A stretch of 12,598 nt of DNA from Zetaproteobacteria bacterium (GTDB lineage: Bacteria > Pseudomonadota > Zetaproteobacteria > Mariprofundales > Mariprofundaceae), in NCBI GenBank assembly GCA_021545625.1, contig JAJRVH010000234.1, positions 1-12,598 of the forward strand. Reading direction: 5' to 3'. The first letter of the stretch is position 1, and every line of letters begins with the position of its first letter. A program made the position numbers and the translations under genes. Shown here one piece after another: positions 5,205-12,598 of this stretch. Below the pieces are notes generated by a model. The model saw only the letters and a program-made list of their open reading frames with translations. It did not search any database and was not told the DNA's origin.

Positions 5205-6526
5205 CGGCCGGCGCTTTCCGGCAGCCACGCATCGATCGCCTCCAGAATGCGCGGCAGTACCCGGCCGCGTTCGCTCATGAAGGCGGCCGCATGGCCGTGC
5301 AGCCGGCGCAGTTCATCGGGATGTTCGAGCAGCCGGGCGACGGCCTGTTCGAGTTCCGCATCGCTGGCCGCCACGATGGCCGCGCCGTGCCGCTGCATGT
5401 CCTGCATGATGGCGCGGAAGTTCTGTACATGCGGGCCGGTGACCACGCCGCGGCCGCAGACGGCCGCCTCCAGCGGGTTGTGGCCGCCGATGTCGGCGAG
5501 ACTGCCGCCGATGACGACCAGATCGGCGATGCTGTACAGGCCGCCGAGCACGCCCATCGCGTCGATGAGCAGGATGTCGGGGGAGGCGTCGCCGTCGGCT
5601 TGCGACCAGCGTCCCGCCCGGTAGCCGCGCTGGCGGATGAGCGAGGCGACGGCATCGAAGCGTTGCGGATGGCGGGGCACGATGACGGGAAGCAGATCCG
5701 GCCGGCGCTTCAGCCATGCCGGCAGCATGTCCAGTATCCTCGCCTCTTCATCGTCATGCGTACTGGCGACGACGAGGATCGGCCGGCTGCCGCTTGCATC
5801 CGCCCTGCGGCGCAATGCGCCGCTGTCCACCTGCGGCACGCTGACGGCATATTTCAGATTGCCGGCCACCCGCACGCGCTCCGGGGATACGCCGATGGCG
5901 ACCAGGCGTTCGGCATCGGTTTGGCTCTGGGCCAGGAACAGCGATACCGGCGCCAGCCAACGGCGCCACAGCGGGGCCGTGCGCCGGTAGCCGGGAAAGG
6001 AGCGATCGGAGATGCGGGTGTTGATGCCGATGACCGGCATGCCGCGCCGGCGGCAGGCGCCGAGCATGCCGGGCCAGAATTCGGTTTCGGTCAGCAGCAG
6101 CAGGGCCGGCTGCAGCCGGTCGATCATGCGCCCGGCTGCGCCGGGCAGATCCCAGGGCAGGTAGGATACGGAAACGCCGTCCAGCAGGCGCCGGGCATGG
6201 ACATGGCCGGTGGCGGTGACGACGCTCAGGTGGACCGGATGGCCCCTCTGTTGCAGCGCCCGGATCAGTGGTGCCACCGAGGCGACCTCGCCGACCGAGC
6301 AGGCATGCACCCAGATGCAGCCGGGGCGTGATTCGGGCAGGGCCAGGCCCAGCTGTTGCCGCCATTTCGGCGCGTATTCAGCCATCTGCGCGTCCGTGTC
6401 GGGGAAATGTCTGCAGCATGGTCCGTATTGGAACAGGAAAATCCGTTTTTCTCCAGCGATTCGGCCGGTGCTTGCAACTTGCCTGCGCTTGCGCTTGCAT
6501 AAGGCCACCGACCATGCCGCAGTCAT
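5201..6526 (-). CDS. waaA: 3-deoxy-D-manno-octulosonic acid (Kdo) transferase WaaA
   Basis: This encodes a GT-B glycosyltransferase (GT30) that moves Kdo from CMP-Kdo to lipid IVA. Counting from ATG 6526 (441 residues), the N-terminal domain has the catalytic Glu80 in HACSVGEV and LTETEFWP at 145-152. The C-terminal domain has ASTHDDEE (254-261), VPRHPQRF (283-290) and IGGSLADIGGHNPLEAA (339-355), which form the CMP-Kdo site. The start is unsure. No candidate has a good Shine-Dalgarno, and family similarity begins near residue 51 (YAPKWRQQLG), so ATG 6385 (394 residues) is a serious alternative. The usual N-terminal membrane anchor is absent in either case. The stop overlaps lpxK by ATGA. The first codons from 6526 lie under the promoter of the divergent gene, which favours the shorter form. 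Confidence 0.93.
   Translation of the reverse strand: MTAAWSVALCKRKRRQVASTGRIAGEKRIFLFQYGPCCRHFPDTDAQMAEYAPKWRQQLGLALPESRPGCIWVHACSVGEVASVAPLIRALQQRGHPVHLSVVTATGHVHARRLLDGVSVSYLPWDLPGAAGRMIDRLQPALLLLTETEFWPGMLGACRRRGMPVIGINTRISDRSFPGYRRTAPLWRRWLAPVSLFLAQSQTDAERLVAIGVSPERVRVAGNLKYAVSVPQVDSGALRRRADASGSRPILVVASTHDDEEARILDMLPAWLKRRPDLLPVIVPRHPQRFDAVASLIRQRGYRAGRWSQADGDASPDILLIDAMGVLGGLYSIADLVVIGGSLADIGGHNPLEAAVCGRGVVTGPHVQNFRAIMQDMQRHGAAIVAASDAELEQAVARLLEHPDELRRLHGHAAAFMSERGRVLPRILEAIDAWLPESAGR
6471..6498. repeat. Four CTTGC repeats upstream of the CNB-protein promoter
   Basis: CTTGC occurs at 6471-6475, 6478-6482, 6488-6492 and 6494-6498 on the plus strand. The cluster lies 39-66 bases before the -10 box of the divergent plus-strand gene and in the presumed 5' region of waaA. 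It could be a protein-binding array or just low-complexity coding sequence if waaA starts at 6526. Confidence 0.4.
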
Positions 6527-6542
6527 GGGTCTGTGCTATACT
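6513..6542 (+). promoter_or_regulatory. Extended -10 promoter for the cyclic-nucleotide-binding-fold gene
   Basis: The -10 box TATACT (6537-6542) is preceded by TGC, giving an extended -10 (TGCTATACT). The -35 region near 6513-6519 is weak, as is usual for extended -10 promoters. A start near 6549 would leave a short leader carrying the AAGGAGG ribosome binding site at 6554-6560. Confidence 0.65.
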
Positions 6543-6567
6543 GGGGAGCTATCAAGGAGGAGCGCGC

Positions 6568-7053
6568 GTGAGTAATACAGAGAAACCGATTGATGTCGCA
6601 TGGCTGGAAGAACATGTGCTGAAATGCAAGCTCAGCGACGGCGACAAGGAAAAGCTGGCCGGTGTCGTCGAGCGGGTCGAGTTCGCCAGGGGCGATACCA
6701 TTGTCCGGGAGGGGGACCAGGGCGGCGTGCTGTATCTGCTGCGCAGGGGGGCTGCCGACGTGCTCAAGGAAACCGGCGGTCATCAGCAGCGGATCACGAC
6801 GGCACGGGAGGGCGCGCTGTTCGGAGAGATCACGTTCCTGACCGGCGAGCCGGCCAGCGCCTCGGTGGTGGCAAGCCAGGACTGCGTCGTTTACAAGATG
6901 AGTCGCGAAGGCTATTCGAAGCTGATGCAGACCAGCCCGGAACTGGTGTTCGCGCTGTTCACCTATATGCTGGTTTCCTCGGCCCGCATCGTTCGCAAGA
7001 TGAACGAGGAGCATGCCGGCATGCTCGATTACATGACGGGAAGCCATAAGTAG
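6568..7053 (+). CDS. Stand-alone cyclic-nucleotide-binding-fold protein (no HTH)
   Basis: This encodes a 161-residue cytosolic protein consisting of one cNMP-binding beta-barrel. Seen are the beta strands with GDTIVREGDQGGVLYLLRRG (about 41-60) and the phosphate-binding cassette GALFGEITFLTGEPASASVV (about 79-98), then C-terminal helices to 161. There is no helix-turn-helix or kinase domain. The conserved GE is present, but the Arg that contacts the cyclic phosphate (R-S-A or P-R-A-A in known binders) is Ala here, so cAMP/cGMP binding is doubtful. The GTG start at 6568 is fixed by a strong AAGGAGG seven bases upstream. It has its own promoter and a strong terminator, so it is monocistronic. 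The neighbours are an exchanger and an antiporter; a regulatory partnership is only a guess. Confidence 0.9.
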   Translation: MSNTEKPIDVAWLEEHVLKCKLSDGDKEKLAGVVERVEFARGDTIVREGDQGGVLYLLRRGAADVLKETGGHQQRITTAREGALFGEITFLTGEPASASVVASQDCVVYKMSREGYSKLMQTSPELVFALFTYMLVSSARIVRKMNEEHAGMLDYMTGSHK

Positions 7054-7077
7054 ACCTGTCACGCATTCCGCATCCAG

Positions 7078-7108
7078 GGCCGCCCGTGGCTTACGGGCGG
7101 CCTTTTTT
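7078..7108 (+). terminator. Strong intrinsic terminator after the CNB gene
   Basis: A perfect 10-bp GC-rich stem (7078-7087 with 7093-7102) with a 5-base loop is followed by six Ts (7103-7108). It lies 24 bases after the stop codon and separates this gene from the exchanger at 7143. Confidence 0.94.
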
Positions 7109-7142
7109 ATGGCAAGGTTTGCCTCATCGGAGGAGGAAGATC

Positions 7143-8162
7143 GTGATTGAGGCCATTCTGCTGTTACTGCTGGCGCTGGCCATCGTGTTTGTCGCCGCGC
7201 AGGTCTTTACCAATGCCCTCGAATGGCTGGGCGAGAAGATGGGCGTATCCGAGGGCGTGACCGGTTCGGTGTTCGCTGCGGTTGGCACGGCGATGCCGGA
7301 AACCATCGTGCCGATGGTGGCCGTGCTGGCCGGCGGTGCTGCGGTCGAGATCAATCATGCAGTGGGTCTCGGCGCGATTCTCGGCGCGCCGTTCATGCTG
7401 GGCACGCTGAGCCTGGGTCTGATGGCCTGGTTCGCGGGCCGCAAACGTGGCTGGAACGACGCCTTCAACCCCGAGCGCAGCGGCCTGCGACGCGATATTC
7501 TGGTATTTCTGGGCGGTTTCATGCTGGCCGTCGCCGTCGCCTTCCTGCCCGGGGCATGGCAGAACATCCGGGTCATGACGGCGTTGCTGATGTTCGTGAT
7601 CTATTTCATGTATCTGATGGCGACGATCCGGGCCAGCCAGCAGCTGGTGGCCGAGGGACATGCGACGGAAGCCGGCGAGGAGCTGTATGGCGCCAGATTT
7701 TTCGCGCCGTCCACGCCGCTTGCCCTGCTGCAGCTGCTGGCCGGCGTGCTGGCACTGGTCTGGGGGGCGCGCCTGTTCGTCGCCGGAGCCGAGTCGATGA
7801 GCGAGATGATCGGTATCGGCGCGCTGGTTGTTTCGCTGCTGATCGTGCCGGTGGCGACCGAATTGCCCGAAAAGGTCAATTCGATCCTGTGGATCCGCCG
7901 TCGCCGGGATACGCTGGCCTTCGGCAACATCACCGGCGCGATGGTTTTCCAGGGCACGGTGATTCCGGGCATCGGCATGCTGATCATGCCCTGGCATATC
8001 GACAGCGACTATGCGCTCGTCTCGGTCATGCTGGCGCTGTGCGGCGCCGGCTGGCTGTGGCTGCTGATGAGGACGGGCCGCCTGACGCCGCTGTGGCTGC
8101 TGGGCAACGCGTTCTTTTACGGCGTTTTCATCGCCTTCGTCGCGGCGTCCGGAGGACGCTAG
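7143..8162 (+). CDS. Divergent CaCA-family Na+/Ca2+ antiporter
   Basis: This encodes a 339-residue inner-membrane protein with about ten hydrophobic helices and two alpha-repeats. Repeat 1 reads AAVGTAMPETIVP (45-57) with E53; repeat 2 reads PVATELPEKVNSILW (236-250) with E240 and E243, then GNITGAMVFQGT (261-272). The PE pair in both halves supports CaCA membership; the changes from GTSLPE put it in a different branch from the gene at 2632. Ion specificity cannot be read from the sequence. A charged loop at 165-186 links the halves. GTG 7143 is chosen because AGGAGG stands six bases upstream and a membrane helix begins at once; the longer frame starts inside the terminator. No good promoter is seen in the 34 bases after that terminator, so it may depend on read-through or an unrecognised promoter. 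Confidence 0.88.
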   Translation: MIEAILLLLLALAIVFVAAQVFTNALEWLGEKMGVSEGVTGSVFAAVGTAMPETIVPMVAVLAGGAAVEINHAVGLGAILGAPFMLGTLSLGLMAWFAGRKRGWNDAFNPERSGLRRDILVFLGGFMLAVAVAFLPGAWQNIRVMTALLMFVIYFMYLMATIRASQQLVAEGHATEAGEELYGARFFAPSTPLALLQLLAGVLALVWGARLFVAGAESMSEMIGIGALVVSLLIVPVATELPEKVNSILWIRRRRDTLAFGNITGAMVFQGTVIPGIGMLIMPWHIDSDYALVSVMLALCGAGWLWLLMRTGRLTPLWLLGNAFFYGVFIAFVAASGGR

Positions 8163-8198
8163 TGCGGTTGGCCCGTTAATTGCTCGCCGTTTTCTAGC

Positions 8199-8228
8199 CT
8201 GACCGGCCCCGCGAGGGGCGTTTACAAT
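8199..8228 (+). promoter_or_regulatory. Candidate sigma70-type promoter for the Na+/H+ antiporter
   Basis: CTGACC (8199-8204, four of six to TTGACA) and TACAAT (8223-8228, five of six to TATAAT) are 18 bases apart. A GCCCC-GCGA-GGGGC hairpin (8206-8219) lies in the spacer and could instead act as a weak end for the previous gene. The implied transcript start near 8235 falls on the ribosome binding site, which lowers confidence. Confidence 0.4.
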
Positions 8229-8245
8229 CATCTAAGGAGTTCGGA

Positions 8246-9634
8246 ATGATTCTTACCCTGTTAAGCGTGGCCGGCATCCTTTATCTGGCGCTGAAGCTGG
8301 AGGACAAGTTCAAGGTGCCGTCGCCGCTCGGCCTGATCGGCCTGGCCTTCGCATTCGAGCATTTCTTCACGCTGTCGCCGCTGTTTACCGCCGATACGGC
8401 CAGTTTCGCGCTGCTGGTTCTGTTTCTGTTGCCCGTGCTGCTGATCTCCGATTCGCTGGAGCTGAAGGTCAGCGACCTGAAGGAACACGGCCTGAGCCTG
8501 TTTTATCTGGCCGTCGTGGCCGTGGCGCTTTCCATTCTGATGGCCATCCTGACCGCCGACCTGATCTTCGGCGAATATCATTTGTCGGTGGCGGCAGTGA
8601 TCGTGCTGTTCGCGATGGTGCTGGCCACCGATCCCGTATCGGTGGTCAGCATCTTTTCCAAGTTCGCGCTGCCGCACCGTCTGAAAATCCTGGCCGAGGG
8701 CGAAAGCCTGTTCAACGATGCGACGGCGCTGATCGTGTTCGTGTTCGTCGGCCTCTATGCGCTGGGCGGCGGCGAACTTACCTTCGGCTATGTGGCCCGG
8801 ATCAGCGTCACCGTCGTGCTGGGGTCGGCGGCGCTGGGCGTGGCGATCGGCTATCTGGGCCTTCTGGGGCTGAAAACGACCGAAAACCGCACGGCCGAGA
8901 TGATGATCATCCTGATCACCGGCTACGGCGCCTTCGAGCTGGCCGAGCATTTCTATGCGCTGCTGAATATTTTCGGAGCCCATTCGCATATGCATCTGTC
9001 GGGCATTCTGGCCTGCATCTTTGCAACGATCACCGTGCATCATGTCATGACCGAGGCGATTGCCGCCGACGAGAAGCGGATCAGCGATGAGGAGCAGATG
9101 CTTGAGGACGAGGTGACCGGCGAGCGGCGCTCGAGGCGCATCATCCATGCCGCGCTGCAGCGCATCCGGGTGACGGTCGACGAACGCGCCCGGCATGTGC
9201 GCACGAAGGAGGACATCCAGCTGCTGGCGCTGGTGGCCAACACGATCCTGTTCATCGCCATGGCCGAGATTATCAATGTCGACCTGTTGTGGCAGTACAA
9301 GGGCGAGATCCTGGCCATGTTCGCGGCCACGACGGTGATCCGGGCGCTGATGATGGGCAAGTTCGCGATCATCACGAACCGGACGACCCGCATGACCAAT
9401 GTCAATTTCCGCTGGTGGGGGGTGCTGACCTTCGCCGGCATCAAGGGCGGTCTGTCCATCGTCATGCTGATGATGATTCCGGCCGACTTCGAGCACCTGG
9501 AGATGTTCAGGGCGGTTGTGATCGGCGTCATCCTGCTGTCGACGTTCATCTATTCGGCCTGCCTTGTCTGGCTGATCGCCCGCAACCGCGAGGCATTTGC
9601 ACGCGAGGTCGAGGCGGAAGAGGGGCATCACTGA
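8246..9634 (+). CDS. CPA1-family Na+/H+ antiporter, NhaP-like
   Basis: This encodes a 462-residue inner-membrane antiporter. About a dozen hydrophobic helices are visible. Family motifs are ATDPVSVVSIF at 127-137, the ion-binding EGESLFNDAT at 151-160 (N157-D158 pair typical of electroneutral CPA1 members) and FAGIKGGLS at 396-404. It would exchange cytosolic Na+ (or K+) for H+ and serve pH and salt balance. A long highly charged segment (about 270-325) rich in Glu and Arg interrupts the membrane helices and should be cytosolic, perhaps regulatory; it is larger than a usual loop. ATG 8246 has AAGGAG (8234-8239) six bases upstream. It follows the second CaCA exchanger by 83 bases and ends at a terminator shared with the convergent RND gene. 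Confidence 0.94.
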   Translation: MILTLLSVAGILYLALKLEDKFKVPSPLGLIGLAFAFEHFFTLSPLFTADTASFALLVLFLLPVLLISDSLELKVSDLKEHGLSLFYLAVVAVALSILMAILTADLIFGEYHLSVAAVIVLFAMVLATDPVSVVSIFSKFALPHRLKILAEGESLFNDATALIVFVFVGLYALGGGELTFGYVARISVTVVLGSAALGVAIGYLGLLGLKTTENRTAEMMIILITGYGAFELAEHFYALLNIFGAHSHMHLSGILACIFATITVHHVMTEAIAADEKRISDEEQMLEDEVTGERRSRRIIHAALQRIRVTVDERARHVRTKEDIQLLALVANTILFIAMAEIINVDLLWQYKGEILAMFAATTVIRALMMGKFAIITNRTTRMTNVNFRWWGVLTFAGIKGGLSIVMLMMIPADFEHLEMFRAVVIGVILLSTFIYSACLVWLIARNREAFAREVEAEEGHH

Positions 9635-9661
9635 ATCCCTCCGGACGACGCCGGAAACGAC

Positions 9662-9690
9662 AAAAGGCCCCACCGGAGCGGGGCCTTTTT
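9662..9690. terminator. Bidirectional intrinsic terminator between antiporter and RND gene
   Basis: A 10-bp stem (9662-9671 with 9680-9689, AAAAGGCCCC/GGGGCCTTTT) with an 8-base loop is followed by Ts on the plus strand. The A-run on the 5' side gives Ts on the minus strand. It lies between two convergent genes and can serve both. Confidence 0.9.
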
Positions 9691-9707
9691 GCTGCCTGAT
9701 GCCGAAA

Positions 9708-9725
9708 GGGAGGGGAGGAGGGAGG
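9708..9725 (+). other. G-rich tract with G-quadruplex potential
   Basis: The 18-base run GGGAGGGGAGGAGGGAGG is all purine with four or five G-tracts split by single As. It sits between the antiporter terminator and the end of the RND gene. It fits a two-layer G-quadruplex pattern, and a three-layer one only if one tract is shifted. No function is evident. Confidence 0.4.
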
Positions 9726-9791
9726 CACCAGACAGGAACGTACTGTAGCACCGGTGCGTGATGAAGCCGTGAACCGGTCATTAACGCCTGT

Positions 9792-12598
9792 TTATGTTGC
9801 GCTTCCCTCCCGCCTGCCGAGCAGGCGCGCGGGCAGATGTTTTGCATCCAGCGCGATGCCGAGCGCCGCCGGCACCGAGAAAAGCGTGATGACGGTCGAA
9901 AACAGCAGCCCCCACGACAGCGCCAGCGCCATGGGCGCGACGAAGGGGTCGAGGCCGCCCCAGCCATAGGCGGTCGGCAACAGTCCGACCACGGTCGTGA
10001 TCGCGGTCAGCAGCACGGCCCTGAGGCGCCTGCGTCCACTTTCGATGATGGCTTCGCGCCACGGAACGCCGGCGTCGATCTGGCGCTGGATGAATACGGC
10101 CATGACCAGCGAGGCGTTGACGACCACGCCGGTCAGCGCGACAAAGCCCATCATGGCCATGAACGACAGCGGCTGTCCGTGCAGGAAGAAGCCGATGACG
10201 ATGCCGATCACGCCGAACGGGATCGCCAGCATGACCAGAATCGGGTAGCTGATGCGGTTGAACTGGATGGCCAGGATCACGAAGATGCCGGCCAGCGCGA
10301 ACAGGAAGCTGAAGATCAGGCCGCGTACCGATTCCTCGCTGCGTTCCTGTTCGCCGCCCAGATGGAAGCGTACCGTCGCCGCATCATCGGCCAGCCACTG
10401 ATCCTTCGCCTGCGTCACGCGCCTGTTCAGTTCCTGCGACGTGATGCGCTGGCGGTCAACCTCGGCCGATACGTTGATGACCCGGTTGCCGTCCTTGTGG
10501 CGGATGCTGGTGGCGCCGGGCATCTCCACGAGGCTGGCGATGCGGGACAGCGGCACCAGTCCGCCCTGGCGGTTGGGAATCTCCAGCTTCATCAGCGTGT
10601 CCGGATCGTGACGGGCCTGTTCTGTGAAGCGTATCGTGACGTCGACCTCTTCCTTGCCCCGCTTGAGCGTCGATACGCGCAGGCCGTCGAAGGCGGCCCG
10701 GATATGGGTGGCGGCCGTGGCCAGGTCCACGCCGGCGAAGGCGGCCAGTTTCCGGTCCAGAACCACATGCAGTTCGGTATCTCCCGGTTCCAGATCGCTT
10801 TCGATGGCCTCGGCACCGTCGATCTGCCGCAACAGGTCCATCAGCCGTTGCGCGGTGCGGGTCATGGCCGCCTCGTCCGAACCGGTCAGTTCCACCTGCA
10901 ATGCGCGGCCGACCGGCGGGCCGGGACGCTGCATGGCGAAGCTGATATCGAGGTCGGGGAACAGCGGCGGGATTTCCTTCTGGATGCGATCCATGACGGT
11001 GAAGGCCGATACCTCGCGCTCGGTGAACGGAATCAGAATGACCCGCTCGAACCCGAAGCGGTCGCCGATCTGTTTCAGCGCCTCGCGCTGGTCGGCGCTG
11101 TTTTCACCGGCGATCATCGTGGTCGTTTCCAGCAGGGCGGGATCGATGCGCCTGCGCACCTCGATATCGAGGGTCTTCAGCGTATCGCGCATCTGCTCCA
11201 GCGTTGTTCCGACGGGCATGTTCACGCGCAGGTAAAAGGTCGATTCGGCGCCCGGCGGAAACAGCTGGAACTTCATCTGCGAGGCGAGAAGTCCGGCCCC
11301 GGCCAGTCCGGCCATGGTCAGCAGGATGGTCAGGTAGCGCAGCTTCAGCGCCCGGCGCAGCAGCCAGGTGTAGATGCCGGTCAGCTTGACGAACAGCCAG
11401 CGTTCCTTCGGATGCTTGGCGGCGTTGGCAACGTCGCGGATATGGTTGGGCAGGATGAACAGCGCTTCCCACCACGAAAACAGCAGCAGCGTGACCACGA
11501 CCACCGGGATTGAATAGACGAACTTGCCGATGATGCCGTCCATATGCATCAGCGGCAGAAATGCGACGATGGTGGTCAGCACGGTGGCCGATACGGGGCC
11601 GATCAGTTCGTGCGTGCCCCTGATCACCGCCTCTTCGGGCGGCATGCCCTGTTCCATGTGATAGGTCGCGTTTTCGCCGATGATGATGGCATCGTCGACC
11701 ATCAGGCCGAGCACCATGATGAAGCCGAACATGGTCAGCAGGTTCAGCGTCACGCCGCCCAGGTAGAGGGCGAGCAGCCCGGAGAAGAAGATGATGGGCA
11801 GCCCCCAGGCCGTTGTCAGCGCCACGGCGGGCCGCAGGAACAGCATCAGCGTCAGCATCACCAGCGCCAGGCCGATGGCGCCGTTCTGGGTCAGGACGCC
11901 GAGGCGCAGGCGGGTAATCGTCGACATGTCATTGTAGATGCGGACATTGACATCCTGGCCGTATTTTTCCGGCACCGTCTTCAGATAGGCGCGCACGCGG
12001 TCGACCAGTGTAATGATGTCAGCATCGCCTTTTTTCAGCACAATCATGTTCAGGGCCGGATCGCCCTGGGCACCGACATAGCGATACGGCTGTTCCAGCG
12101 ATCGGGATACCTCGGCGATATCGCCGAGCGTGAGCGCATCGCCGCGCTCGTTGGCGCGGATGACGAGAGCGGCCGCGTCTTCGGCCGACGTGAATTCGCC
12201 GGTGATGCGGATGATGCGCTGGCCGTCCGGCGCCTTGAGCTGGCCGCCCGGGGCGTTGATGTTCCAGCCGCGTATCAGCGTGATGATATCGTCGATCGAC
12301 ACCCTGTGGCGGCGCATCTTTTCCGGATCGGGCACGATGCGGATCTCCTCCTTGCGATCCCCCTGCACGAGCAGGCGCGCCACGCCGTCGATGTCAAGCA
12401 CGTCGTCCTCGACCTCGTCGCCCAGATGTTTCAGCGTCAGCGGGTCGAAATCGCCGAAGATCGAGAAGGTTATCACCGGTGCCTGTTCGGACTTGACCTC
12501 CGTGATGCGCGGATCGGCGGGCAGGTCGGCGGGCAGGTCGGCGCGGTTGATCGCCTGCTGGATGTCGGAGACCAGCCTGGAGCGATCCTCGTAGTTCG
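9792..12598 (-). CDS. RND-family efflux permease subunit (5' end outside window)
   Basis: 934 C-terminal residues of an inner-membrane, proton-driven efflux pump are visible; the open frame continues past the window edge. By alignment of the helix-4 DD pair with AcrB D407/D408, about 100-110 N-terminal residues are missing, for a usual total near 1040. Seen in order are porter-domain segments, helix 4 GLMVDDAIIIGENAT (about 11715-11671) carrying the two proton-relay Asp, the second porter half, and the last helices with VVVNASLVMAVFIQRQ. The Lys of the AcrB relay (K940) is Val here, so it belongs to a non-AcrB branch. It would work with a periplasmic adaptor and an outer-membrane channel; neither is in the window, and the adaptor gene is likely just upstream, beyond 12598. 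The internal GTG at 12476 is not the real start. Substrate unknown. Confidence 0.94.
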   Translation of the reverse strand, partial: NYEDRSRLVSDIQQAINRADLPADLPADPRITEVKSEQAPVITFSIFGDFDPLTLKHLGDEVEDDVLDIDGVARLLVQGDRKEEIRIVPDPEKMRRHRVSIDDIITLIRGWNINAPGGQLKAPDGQRIIRITGEFTSAEDAAALVIRANERGDALTLGDIAEVSRSLEQPYRYVGAQGDPALNMIVLKKGDADIITLVDRVRAYLKTVPEKYGQDVNVRIYNDMSTITRLRLGVLTQNGAIGLALVMLTLMLFLRPAVALTTAWGLPIIFFSGLLALYLGGVTLNLLTMFGFIMVLGLMVDDAIIIGENATYHMEQGMPPEEAVIRGTHELIGPVSATVLTTIVAFLPLMHMDGIIGKFVYSIPVVVVTLLLFSWWEALFILPNHIRDVANAAKHPKERWLFVKLTGIYTWLLRRALKLRYLTILLTMAGLAGAGLLASQMKFQLFPPGAESTFYLRVNMPVGTTLEQMRDTLKTLDIEVRRRIDPALLETTTMIAGENSADQREALKQIGDRFGFERVILIPFTEREVSAFTVMDRIQKEIPPLFPDLDISFAMQRPGPPVGRALQVELTGSDEAAMTRTAQRLMDLLRQIDGAEAIESDLEPGDTELHVVLDRKLAAFAGVDLATAATHIRAAFDGLRVSTLKRGKEEVDVTIRFTEQARHDPDTLMKLEIPNRQGGLVPLSRIASLVEMPGATSIRHKDGNRVINVSAEVDRQRITSQELNRRVTQAKDQWLADDAATVRFHLGGEQERSEESVRGLIFSFLFALAGIFVILAIQFNRISYPILVMLAIPFGVIGIVIGFFLHGQPLSFMAMMGFVALTGVVVNASLVMAVFIQRQIDAGVPWREAIIESGRRRLRAVLLTAITTVVGLLPTAYGWGGLDPFVAPMALALSWGLLFSTVITLFSVPAALGIALDAKHLPARLLGRREGSAT
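12515..12538 (-). repeat. 12-bp tandem duplication inside the RND gene
   Basis: CGGCGGGCAGGT (plus strand) occurs twice in a row, at 12515-12526 and 12527-12538, and a partial third copy follows. It encodes the repeated residues PADLPAD in the N-terminal porter region. Being 12 bp, it keeps frame, so copy number would only change linker length. Confidence 0.8.

Noticed and set aside
5123..6331. 402-codon plus-strand open frame over waaA
   Set aside because: It is a shadow; the opposite strand encodes all WaaA motifs.
8261..9967. 568-codon minus-strand open frame over the antiporter
   Set aside because: It is antisense to a clear CPA1 gene, rich in His, Gln, Asp and Arg as expected for a GC-rich shadow, and crosses the terminator.
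9837..11513. 558-codon plus-strand open frame over the RND gene
   Set aside because: It is a low-complexity shadow of the RND coding strand with no recognisable domain.

Overview
The window looks like a chromosomal segment of a Gram-negative proteobacterium, most likely a gammaproteobacterium or close relative. The grounds are the bacterial 23S and 5S rRNA sequences, the lipid A/Kdo genes waaA and lpxK, and an RND efflux permease. Most of the window is GC-rich; the stretch from about 570 to 2500 is visibly less so. The species cannot be named from this sequence.

Layout. (1) 1-568: the end of an rRNA operon, with the 23S 3' end, a spacer hairpin, 5S rRNA and two tandem intrinsic terminators. 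(2) About 570-2515: an accessory patch with a winged-helix/nucleotidyltransferase pair that resembles a toxin-antitoxin unit, a convergent HNH endonuclease gene, and a 59-codon 5' remnant of a NERD-domain gene cut off at the HNH gene boundary. (3) 2632-3585: a CaCA-type cation/Ca2+ exchanger. (4) 6526-3596, minus strand: a tightly packed operon of waaA (Kdo transferase), lpxK (lipid A 4'-kinase) and a YiiX-type permuted papain-fold protein, joined by overlaps of 4 and 14 bases. (5) 6513-9690, plus strand: a stand-alone cyclic-nucleotide-binding-fold protein with a clear promoter, ribosome binding site and terminator, a second divergent CaCA exchanger, a CPA1 Na+/H+ antiporter and a probably bidirectional terminator. 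(6) 12598-9792, minus strand: an RND efflux permease whose N-terminus lies beyond the window edge.

Themes. The core part combines envelope biosynthesis (waaA, lpxK) with ion homeostasis (two CaCA exchangers and one Na+/H+ antiporter) and efflux. The accessory patch just downstream of the rRNA terminators has the look of a small defence or toxin-antitoxin island. Its most striking detail is a perfect 13-bp tandem duplication exactly at the winged-helix/nucleotidyltransferase junction. That duplication both ends the first gene and supplies the start codon of the second; with one copy the two would be a single in-frame fusion of about 259 residues. I did not find a clearly new multi-gene system; this duplication and the NERD/HNH junction are the best leads.
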